NCBI GenBank assembly: GCA_003175915.1
Contig: PSRH01000198.1
Location: forward strand, 1 to 6,315
From: Candidatus Melainabacteria bacterium
Lineage (GTDB): Bacteria > Cyanobacteriota > Vampirovibrionia > Obscuribacterales > Obscuribacteraceae
DNA length: 6,315 nucleotides
Direction of reading: 5' to 3'
Shown here: in pieces, positions 1 through 5,151 of the stretch
How positions within the stretch are numbered: position 1 is the first letter of the stretch
Layout: every line of letters starts with the position of its first letter
Notes under the pieces: model-generated
Database searches by the model: none
What the model was told of the DNA's origin: nothing
What the model saw: only the letters and a program-made list of their open reading frames with translations
Program-made: the position numbers and the translations under genes

Positions 1-32
1 AAATAAAGGCGCATACCCTACTGAACTGTTGG

Positions 33-68
33 AGCCGATATCTCTATGGGAAATAGGCTAGTTTTTTT
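33..68 (+). terminator. weak rho-independent terminator-like element
   Basis: A short stem (CTAT at 44-47 with ATAG at 53-56, loop of five) can be enlarged by AGCC at 33-36 pairing with GGCT at 56-59 as an alternative fold. It is followed by a run of seven T at 62-68. The T run fits an intrinsic terminator for a + strand gene left of the window, but the stem is short and AT-rich, so the call is weak. Confidence 0.25.
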
Positions 69-162
69 GACTCACTTTTGAAAATTCGATTTCTAAAAGC
101 ATATTGGGTACATCTGCTTACTCACAAGTATACAACTCGAGCCAACATCACGCCGAATTAGA

Positions 163-254
163 CTAACTGCTTTCGCAAGCAATTTTGCCCTTCGAGTATC
201 GCTGAAATAGAAAATTGGAGACAGGATCCAATTTACCTTATCTACATCAAAGGT
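163..254 (-). pseudogene. decayed 3' end of a second cation/proton antiporter gene
   Basis: On the - strand this stretch reads GKLDPVSNFLFQRYSKGKI and then a few residues to a TAG at 165-163. It matches the C-terminus of the intact antiporter at 1807-3093 in the same frame (GKLDPVYNFLFQRYPKDKI). The DNA match is 53 of 59 bases without gaps (181-239 against 1816-1874). It continues to about 254 with two small insertions, giving an in-frame TAA just before the conserved part. Of the six substitutions, two are silent; the others change Tyr to Ser (two bases), Pro to Ser and Asp to Gly. No further antiporter coding sequence is visible between 255 and the hydrolase start at 300. It is therefore a relic of a duplicated or replaced antiporter gene, not a functional one. 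The homology is seen directly; the history is inferred. Confidence 0.72.
181..239. repeat. direct repeat copy 1 (antiporter-tail duplication)
   Basis: Left copy of a 59-bp direct repeat with the copy at 1816-1874: 53 of 59 positions agree with no gap. The copies are in the same orientation with starts 1635 bp apart, and they bracket the serine hydrolase gene and little else. The copy lies inside the antiporter relic. Confidence 0.9.
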
Positions 255-299
255 GAAGAGAACAACGCACTAGCGCGCCGAGCGGATGGTAAACTGGCA

Positions 300-1748
300 A
301 TGATCGTGTTAGCTGAAGTGAGTGAACTTATGGAAACAAGCTTATTGGCTAGTGCAATATCTTTCATAGACTCTTGGTTGCCGTTGCGCTACGAACATAG
401 TGACGTACCTGGGATTGCCGTAGCCATCTCTCACAAGGGTGAAGTCGTATTTAATAAGGCTTATGGCTATGCGAATCTGGAGAAAGAAGAAAGACTTGCA
501 ACAACTCATATTTTTCGGATTGCGTCGCATTCAAAAACATTTACTGCCACAGCCATAATGCAATTGGCAGAACAGGACAAGTTGAAACTGGATGACCACG
601 TCATGAAGTACTTGCCCTGGTTAGAGAGCCACAAAGATAGGCGCTATCAAAAGATAACTATCCGCCAACTGATGTCGCATAGCGCTGGCATTATCAGGGA
701 TGGTTTAGATAGAGACTATGCGCAATTGAAACGCCCTTACCCTGAGTCGGCGCAGTTTCGAGATGAGATACTCGAAGCTGGATTAATCACTGACACCAAT
801 CTGGAAATGAAGTATTCCAATCTTGGTTTTGCTATTCTCGGTATGATAATCGAGGCAGTTAGTAATCGGCCCTACAATCAATTTGTCATGGAAAACGTAA
901 TTCGTCCACTTAGACTGAAGAACACTTTTCCTGACTACAGTGAACCAATCAAAGACAGATTCGTCACTGGATATACTCGAGCTGATCTAAATAGAGTGCG
1001 ATTTCCGATTCCAACCGTGATAAGCACTAAATCCACTTCTGCAGCAAGAGGGTTTTGCTCCACCGCGGACGATCTATGTCGATTTTTTTCAGCTCATTTC
1101 ATTGGCTCAAAACAGTTGCTTGATGACGAGTCAAAAAAGGAGATGCAACGTACTCATTGGGAAGTGCGGAGCAAGGAAAAACAGGAGTATGGACTAGGGT
1201 TGGCTGTGGAGTATATTGGTAGCCGACGAACCTTTGGGCATGGTGGAGCGGCACCGGGGATGATGACCTCAACGCTCTGCGACCCTCAGAATGAACTTGT
1301 TGTCGTTGTTCTGATGAACTGTATAGACGCGGACCCTAAGCTAGTCTGCAAAGGCATTTACTCCATCCTCAGTTATTTCGAGAGCTGCAATTCAGCAAGC
1401 AAGTCGATTCACGACTTGAAAAGGTTTCAGGGACGATTTATGAATCTCTGGGAGATAAAAGACATAGTTGTCGTTGGCAGCAAAATTGCGGCGTTGTGCC
1501 CTAATGTCTGGCAGCCCTTTGACGAGGTAGAGGAACTCCAATACATTGACGACCATACGCTTAAGGTGGTTAATGCTAATGGCTACCTTTCAAAAGGTGA
1601 ACGTGTTGAGTTCCGCTTCTCAGAGGCAAGTATGATTGAATCGATACGATACTGCGGAATGACTATGTGGCCGAAGCTTGCCTACCTAGAAGCCTTGTCG
1701 AAAGAGAACGCACCAGCGAAACAGATTTCGAGAGCTCTCAGCCACTGA
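300..1748 (+). CDS. serine hydrolase, beta-lactamase/DD-peptidase fold (class C-like)
   Basis: This 482-residue protein belongs to the penicillin-binding-protein-like serine hydrolases (Pfam Beta-lactamase, PF00144), which include DD-peptidases, D-aminopeptidases, esterases and AmpC. The active-site motifs are all visible and in order: SxxK at S76-H-S-K79, YSN at Y172-S-N174 and HGG at H314-G-G316 in place of KTG. S76 should be the acylated nucleophile. The catalytic domain covers about residues 15-355. Residues 370-482 form an extra C-terminal domain, probably beta-rich, as in many members of this family. No signal peptide or membrane segment is seen, so the protein is probably cytoplasmic, which argues against a role in beta-lactam resistance. 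ATG 300 is used as start, but its ribosome site is poor; ATG 330 (M11) would also keep the whole fold. It stands alone on + between antiporter-tail repeats and looks more AT-rich than the genes to its right. The substrate cannot be deduced. Confidence 0.9.
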   Translation: MIVLAEVSELMETSLLASAISFIDSWLPLRYEHSDVPGIAVAISHKGEVVFNKAYGYANLEKEERLATTHIFRIASHSKTFTATAIMQLAEQDKLKLDDHVMKYLPWLESHKDRRYQKITIRQLMSHSAGIIRDGLDRDYAQLKRPYPESAQFRDEILEAGLITDTNLEMKYSNLGFAILGMIIEAVSNRPYNQFVMENVIRPLRLKNTFPDYSEPIKDRFVTGYTRADLNRVRFPIPTVISTKSTSAARGFCSTADDLCRFFSAHFIGSKQLLDDESKKEMQRTHWEVRSKEKQEYGLGLAVEYIGSRRTFGHGGAAPGMMTSTLCDPQNELVVVVLMNCIDADPKLVCKGIYSILSYFESCNSASKSIHDLKRFQGRFMNLWEIKDIVVVGSKIAALCPNVWQPFDEVEELQYIDDHTLKVVNANGYLSKGERVEFRFSEASMIESIRYCGMTMWPKLAYLEALSKENAPAKQISRALSH

Positions 1749-1806
1749 TTGTGACGGACAAAACGAAGCGCCACACCTTGCCCGCATGGCCGGAGTCCAG
1801 TTGAAC

Positions 1807-3093
1807 TTAAGCAGTAATCTTGTCCTTCGGGTATCGCTGAAATAAAAAATTATAGACAGGATCCAATTTACCTTTCTCGATCAGGTATGTTAGGAGCGAT
1901 GTGATTATTATGCTTGCAAGGACCACATCGTAGACAACTGTTTTGATTATCTCACCGCTGGCGATTCCCACTTGTACTGGCCTCGCTGCCAGGGCAGCAG
2001 CAGCCAGGCCTTTTGCCACCAAAACTGATGCCAGGGAAACCTCGTATCTGCCAACGCTTTTATCGACGGAAAGCAGCACCGCAGGAATCCGAACAAAAAA
2101 GATCCATACGGTCAAAACTACCCCTGCCATCGCCAAACTCGGGTCGCTCAAATCTACGGATAAACCAAGGTAGACAAAAAACAAAGCTTTTAGCAGAAAG
2201 ACGATGTTCGTGAGGAAATCAACTTCTTTCGTATTCATACCAATCGGCTGAATATGAGGTACAAACCGTTTCATTGTCGGCGCCACTTCAGCAATATTGC
2301 CAAGCACAATACCAAAGGCGAACACGGCAATCGGTCCACTGTAGCCAAGATATTCTGCTATACCGTAGATAATTGCCACAAAAGCCGGCGTCGTAAATAG
2401 GCTGTTTTCAAGTTGCCGTACTTTACTGAGGACACTCGACCAAAGAAAAGCAAATGCAACACCCAAACCGGTGGCCAAAAGGAATGACGCAAAGACTTTG
2501 CCAAGCATCAAGCCTGGCTCGATGTCATTGGACCTGAGGGCATTAAGAAAAGCAAGTGAAACTACTATTGTAAGGACGTCGCTCAAAGTTGGCTCAAGAA
2601 GCAACGTCGTGCGCATCGGTTCGTCGAGTTTTAGCTTTGACAAAAGAGGAATGGAAATAGCTGGAGAGATTCCTCCCAGGATAGCGCCAAGTAAGAGCGC
2701 GTCTAGCACTGGTAGATGCAAAACAATGGAGCCCGTGATTGCCACCACTGCCATGGTAGCGACAAAGCCTGTGAGTGTTAGGCGCAAGGCACCCTTGATT
2801 GCTTGTCGCAGGCTAGAAAAATTCAGTCCCAATCCACTTTCGAACAAAAGTATAACTAGGGTAAGAGCCGTAAAAACCGGACCCACAATGCCAAATGACT
2901 CAGGTTGCACGACGTTAAAAATTGGTCCAAGCAATAGGCCTAAGCCAATGAGAGGAAGAACGTCAGGTATTCGTTTCTTCTCAAAAATAGCTGCAAAGAG
3001 GTGCGCCAGAAAAATGAGCGCGCCCACCGCTGCAATCGCTATTGAGGTGTGAATGACTGCTCTCCCGAGGCGGATTTTGCCAGTGGAGGCCAA
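1807..3093 (-). CDS. CPA-type Na+(K+)/H+ antiporter, NhaP/Kef-like
   Basis: This 428-residue membrane protein is nearly all hydrophobic helices (about 12-13) and fits the sodium/hydrogen exchanger family (PF00999). It would exchange Na+ or K+ for H+ across the inner membrane for pH and ion homeostasis. Family landmarks: the N-terminal helix followed by PLIGLGLLLGP (47-57), LFESGL (83-88), the helix 4/5 core with GGISPAIS (140-147), E167 and S171-D172, R335 in RIP, and the late AKGLAAAALA helix. The carrier Asp is D172; the residue before it is Ser, not the usual Asn or Asp. There is no cytosolic TrkA-N/RCK domain, so it is shorter than classic KefB/C. The start is uncertain: TTG 3093 directly follows an in-frame TGA and lacks a ribosome site. 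A GGGAG seven bases before an ATT codon at 3054-3052 is an alternative, and both lie ahead of the first helix. An imperfect inverted repeat overlaps the start. The gene converges on the serine hydrolase with a 58-bp gap. Confidence 0.9.
   Translation of the reverse strand: MASTGKIRLGRAVIHTSIAIAAVGALIFLAHLFAAIFEKKRIPDVLPLIGLGLLLGPIFNVVQPESFGIVGPVFTALTLVILLFESGLGLNFSSLRQAIKGALRLTLTGFVATMAVVAITGSIVLHLPVLDALLLGAILGGISPAISIPLLSKLKLDEPMRTTLLLEPTLSDVLTIVVSLAFLNALRSNDIEPGLMLGKVFASFLLATGLGVAFAFLWSSVLSKVRQLENSLFTTPAFVAIIYGIAEYLGYSGPIAVFAFGIVLGNIAEVAPTMKRFVPHIQPIGMNTKEVDFLTNIVFLLKALFFVYLGLSVDLSDPSLAMAGVVLTVWIFFVRIPAVLLSVDKSVGRYEVSLASVLVAKGLAAAALAARPVQVGIASGEIIKTVVYDVVLASIIITSLLTYLIEKGKLDPVYNFLFQRYPKDKITA
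1816..1874. repeat. direct repeat copy 2 (inside the antiporter 3' end)
   Basis: Right copy of the 59-bp direct repeat. It encodes the last residues of the intact antiporter, which makes this the parental or better preserved copy. Recombination between the copies would remove the serine hydrolase and leave a single antiporter tail. Confidence 0.9.
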
Positions 3094-3147
3094 TCATACA
3101 GTAGCAGTAGCGCGGCTGCAACGATACACGCCGCTGCTACTGATTGG
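3090..3147. repeat. imperfect inverted repeat over the antiporter start
   Basis: CCAATCA at 3090-3096 is mirrored by TGATTGG at 3141-3147. Inside them CAGTAGCGCGGC (3105-3116) pairs with GCCGCTGCTACTG (3130-3142) with one bulged base, leaving a 13-base loop. The repeat CAGTAG occurs twice on the left arm, so two registers are possible. Transcribed on -, the hairpin would cover the antiporter's 5' untranslated region and its TTG start. No T run follows, so it is not a typical terminator. Control of translation or a small mobile-repeat relic are both possible. Confidence 0.55.
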
Positions 3148-3240
3148 ATCAATTGCTTAAGCTCACGTTACCGGCTCTTTCGTCCAGTCGGCCGGTCGCC
3201 GCAATTAAAAATTTCAATTGGATACGCTGCACCAAAGCCT

Positions 3241-3255
3241 GAGCGTGCGTCGCTC
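3241..3255 (-). terminator. small hairpin at the stop of the secreted-protein gene
   Basis: GAGCG (3241-3245) and CGCTC (3251-3255) form a five-base stem with a five-base loop that touches the stop codon of the serine-rich protein gene. No T run follows on the - strand, so it may only mark or protect the 3' end, or be chance. Confidence 0.2.
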
Positions 3256-3707
3256 TATTCGCTGGAGCTAGAGCTAGATTGCTGTCTTTCATAATTCTCG
3301 CTGTGCTCGAGTACTTTTTCCGATGGGGCAGTACTTTGGCTCTTCTTGCTTGTGCTCATCGATAATTTACGTTTGGCACAAGGTGCTCGATAACCCATAG
3401 TTCTTGTCCGATGCCTAATCGTAGATTTAGGCTGAATTTTCTTCTCTATCGTCCGGCTAGAGAAAGAACTACTGGACGAACTGCTTGATTTTGACTCTTG
3501 CGCCGGCACGGGAACCGGAACTGGGACTTCCTGAATCTCCTTCTCAACTTGTACTTCCTTTTGTACTGGTGTGACCTCAACTTGCATTTTCCTATATACC
3601 GGTTCAGTTTCACTTGATTGTTCCACTGTTGTGCTTGCTCCCTGAGCATACGCTCCAGCTGTGCTCAGCAACAACGTGAAAGCGGTTAGTCCAATAAGTC
3701 CTTTCAT
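3255..3707 (-). CDS. small secreted serine-rich basic protein, function unknown
   Basis: I do not recognise this 150-residue protein. Residues 1-21 are a standard Sec signal peptide (Lys2, hydrophobic core, A19-Y-A21 cleavage site before Q22), so the mature protein of about 129 residues should reach the periplasm or outside. The mature part has several zones: an acidic, Val/Glu-rich segment with alternating VEV/VQV/VEK units (about 42-60), a PVPVPVP linker (62-68), an eight-serine tract (74-81), a basic Arg/Lys-rich stretch with the only Cys (C110), and a terminal tail of six Ser and one Glu. It looks mostly disordered, with no enzyme motif. Gene reality is supported by a strong ribosome site (AAAGGAG, nine bases before ATG), the signal peptide, and serine tracts built from mixed codons. 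Upstream lies a structured leader with a mini-ORF. It might be an envelope-associated or matrix protein, but that is only a guess from composition. Confidence 0.75.
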   Translation of the reverse strand: MKGLIGLTAFTLLLSTAGAYAQGASTTVEQSSETEPVYRKMQVEVTPVQKEVQVEKEIQEVPVPVPVPAQESKSSSSSSSSFSSRTIEKKIQPKSTIRHRTRTMGYRAPCAKRKLSMSTSKKSQSTAPSEKVLEHSENYERQQSSSSSSE

Positions 3708-3716
3708 ATATCAATT

Positions 3717-3730
3717 CTCCTTTAAGGGAG
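3717..3730 (-). promoter_or_regulatory. ribosome site of the secreted-protein gene with possible masking stem
   Basis: The - strand reads AAAGGAG at 3723-3717, nine bases before the ATG at 3707, which fixes the start. Its GGAG can pair with CTCC at 3730-3727 across a six-base loop, so translation could be tuned by structure. The stem is only four pairs. Confidence 0.45.
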
Positions 3731-3739
3731 CCTGACTAG

Positions 3740-3784
3740 CTAACATCCACAAAAGAATTTGTTAGAGAGATAGATAGCTTTCAT
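3740..3784 (-). CDS. possible 14-residue leader peptide
   Basis: The - strand has an ATG at 3784 preceded at five bases by GGAGG, within AAGGGAGGAG, a near-perfect Shine-Dalgarno sequence. It opens the frame MKAIYLSNKFFCGC, which ends in TAG at 3742-3740, 32 bases before the ATG of the secreted serine-rich protein. TCATG/CATGA (3781-3785 and 3799-3803) can fold with the ribosome site in the loop. The 3' half of the mini-ORF contains two overlapping pairings, CTAACA/TGTTAG (3740-3745 with 3760-3765) and ACAAA/TTTGT (3749-3753 with 3758-3762), which exclude each other. This resembles a leader peptide that controls the next gene. The peptide has no strong run of one amino acid, so classic amino-acid attenuation is not evident. 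It may also be a chance ORF. Confidence 0.35.
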   Translation of the reverse strand: MKAIYLSNKFFCGC

Positions 3785-3837
3785 GAGCTCCTCCCTTCCA
3801 TGATGTTTCCGGAATATTGGTTGCTGACGCCCATAAA

Positions 3838-3870
3838 GGCTGTCTGTTCCCTGAAGCGAACGCGACAGCC
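3838..3870 (-). promoter_or_regulatory. strong two-part hairpin in the leader region
   Basis: GGCTGTC (3838-3844) pairs with GACAGCC (3864-3870), and inside it GTTC (3846-3849) pairs with GAAC (3858-3861), giving 11 pairs with a 1x2 internal loop and an eight-base loop. On the - strand it is followed by TTTAT. It lies about 100 bases past the stop of the oxidoreductase gene and about 130 bases before the secreted-protein gene. It could be a terminator of the first or a leader element of the second. It matches no riboswitch class I know. Confidence 0.5.
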
Positions 3871-3887
3871 CTTCCTTTCATGCTCTT

Positions 3888-3914
3888 ATTAGATTGATCA
3901 GTTGCGAGCGTCAA
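3888..3914 (-). promoter_or_regulatory. candidate sigma70-type promoter for the secreted-protein gene
   Basis: On the - strand TTGACG (3914-3909, five of six to TTGACA) is followed after 15 bases by TCTAAT (3893-3888, five of six to TATAAT). An overlapping TAATAA gives 17-base spacing but a poorer match. Transcription from here would start near 3881, just ahead of the 3838-3870 hairpin, and give a leader of about 170 nt before the ATG at 3707. The short spacer lowers confidence. Confidence 0.35.
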
Positions 3915-3971
3915 ACAGGCCCGGATGATTGGACCTGGATATTCACTGCAGGCTTTGTCAGTCTAGCCGCG

Positions 3972-4943
3972 TTACTGGTGAACTCTGAGCGCAAGCTTGC
4001 CCAAATAGTGGGTATCCAAAGCTTTGTGCGCTTCGGTTGCTTCTTCCAGTTGATAGGCATGCGCGACGTGAACTTCGAATTGGCCTGATTGGATCAAGCC
4101 GTTCAATTTGTCGATCGCTTTTTGATCTGGCCAGCCATCGTAGTCCATCACTTCGACGTCGGAGCGAACTGTCCCTTTCAGTTCGACTCCGTTCGGGTAA
4201 GCGACTCTTCCGCCTTTCTTTACCGCACTCAGAGCTTTTTCCGCGGCTTCGCCACCGGCAGTGAGTAGGGCAGCATCGAGGCCATCTGGCGCGAAAGCTC
4301 GCGCTGCGGCTAAGATGTCATCCTTGCGCCCATCCACAACCACATCTGCGCCCAATCGTTTCGCGAAAGCAACACCATCAGCACCAGAAGCTACGGCAAA
4401 AACGCGAGCGCCCATGCGTTTAGCAAGCTGAGTAGCAAGATGTCCTATGCCACCACTTGCACCAAAGATCATCACAGTCTCCCCTGATTTTAAATGCAGA
4501 GAATCATCCAATCCGCGCAATGCGGTCATGGCGTCGACCGGCATGGCACCGGCGGTTTCTAAGGACAAGCCCACCGGGAGCAAAGACGCGACGTCGGCCT
4601 TCACAACTGCGTATTCACTATAGAATCCGGTTCTACCGTCAAAGCTGGAGAAACCATAGATGCGATCGCCTTCTTTAAACCTTTTGACACTCTCACCTAC
4701 CGCGACAATGGTCCCCGCACCGTCAGAACCGAGAACGTATGGGAAAGATGGTTTTTGATTAGTGATCGTGGCGAAAAAGCCTTCTATTTCGTAAGGGTCC
4801 CAAACGCCGACGCCTGCTGACTCGACGCGCACAAGGATTTCGTCAGGAAGTATCTCCGGTATTGAAAGCGTTTGCACTTTCATTTTTTCGCCAAACTGAT
4901 CGATGGCGACGGCTTTCCGCGTACCCTTTGTAGACTGACTCAT
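3972..4943 (-). CDS. zinc-free MDR-family NAD(P)-dependent oxidoreductase (quinone oxidoreductase-like)
   Basis: This 323-residue protein is a full-length medium-chain dehydrogenase/reductase: a GroES-like N-terminal domain (about 10-125, with PYVLGSDGAGTI at 69-80) and a Rossmann domain with GASGGIG at 161-167 binding NAD(P)H. The C-terminus GKLALRV is typical of the quinone oxidoreductase branch. The catalytic and structural zinc Cys ligands are absent, so it should reduce quinones or activated double bonds without metal, in the cytoplasm, rather than act as an alcohol dehydrogenase. The start is supported by GAGG eight bases before ATG 4943. It lies 197 bp downstream of the RND pump gene on the same strand, with its own candidate promoter and a direct repeat in the gap. 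It may therefore be transcribed separately. Exact substrate and NADH/NADPH preference cannot be told; oxidative or electrophile stress is a reasonable guess. Confidence 0.92.
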   Translation of the reverse strand: MSQSTKGTRKAVAIDQFGEKMKVQTLSIPEILPDEILVRVESAGVGVWDPYEIEGFFATITNQKPSFPYVLGSDGAGTIVAVGESVKRFKEGDRIYGFSSFDGRTGFYSEYAVVKADVASLLPVGLSLETAGAMPVDAMTALRGLDDSLHLKSGETVMIFGASGGIGHLATQLAKRMGARVFAVASGADGVAFAKRLGADVVVDGRKDDILAAARAFAPDGLDAALLTAGGEAAEKALSAVKKGGRVAYPNGVELKGTVRSDVEVMDYDGWPDQKAIDKLNGLIQSGQFEVHVAHAYQLEEATEAHKALDTHYLGKLALRVHQ

Positions 4944-5000
4944 ATTGGAAACCTCACAAACAGGTGCGATTATTCAGCTTATTCTAAATCGCAAAAATGT

Positions 5001-5027
5001 TCACCGGCTATTTTTCACCAGCTATTT
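5001..5027. repeat. tandem 13-bp direct repeat, 14-bp period, before the oxidoreductase gene
   Basis: TCACCGGCTATTT (5001-5013) is repeated as TCACCAGCTATTT (5015-5027), 12 of 13 identical, separated by one T. It lies 58 to 84 bases before the oxidoreductase start and overlaps the -10 of a weak candidate promoter, the usual place for a repressor site. No regulator gene is present in the window. Confidence 0.6.
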
Positions 5028-5052
5028 AATGAAGGGAAGTAAGCAGAGCCAA
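5024..5052 (-). promoter_or_regulatory. weak candidate promoter of the oxidoreductase gene
   Basis: On the - strand TTGGCT (5052-5047) and TTAAAT (5029-5024) are 17 bases apart, each matching four of six consensus bases. The position, about 80 bases before the ATG and beside the 14-bp-period repeat, is sensible. The match alone is not decisive. Confidence 0.22.
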
Positions 5053-5151
5053 CTTTCTGGTTGCAGAACGAGAAAATCAAACCGGAGGGTTGACTGATTC
5101 GTTGCTACCGTAGCGGCGCTGTTCGCTTGGGTGTCTTATCTACCTGGGTAG

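Noticed and set aside
168..181. TGCTT/AAGCA hairpin with a GCGA tetraloop on the - strand
   Set aside because: Only five pairs and no T run, so too short to call as a terminator. It may be a remnant of the relic's 3' end.
300..1748. Serine hydrolase as a beta-lactam resistance gene
   Set aside because: It shares the fold and SxxK/YSN motifs, but has HGG instead of KTG, an extra domain and no signal peptide. Resistance is not supported.
163..1874. Composite transposon or integron cassette carrying the hydrolase
   Set aside because: The repeats are antiporter coding sequence, not insertion sequence ends. There is no transposase, no terminal inverted repeat and no attC-like site.
2471..3052. 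193-codon open frame on + opposite the antiporter
   Set aside because: It is antisense to a clear membrane protein gene, and its product is a Ser/Arg/Lys-rich sequence with no domain, as expected from the complement of hydrophobic codons.
3049..3294. 81-codon frame on + across the antiporter start and the gap
   Set aside because: It runs over the inverted repeat and the antisense of two genes, and its composition does not resemble a protein family.
3446..3649. 67-codon Lys/Arg-rich frame on - inside the serine-rich protein gene
   Set aside because: It is a shifted reading of the same DNA without a signal peptide or ribosome site. The longer frame has both.
5140..5151. CTACC/GGTAG near-palindrome right after the RND pump stop
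   Set aside because: The loop would have only two bases and no T run follows, so a terminator is not supported.
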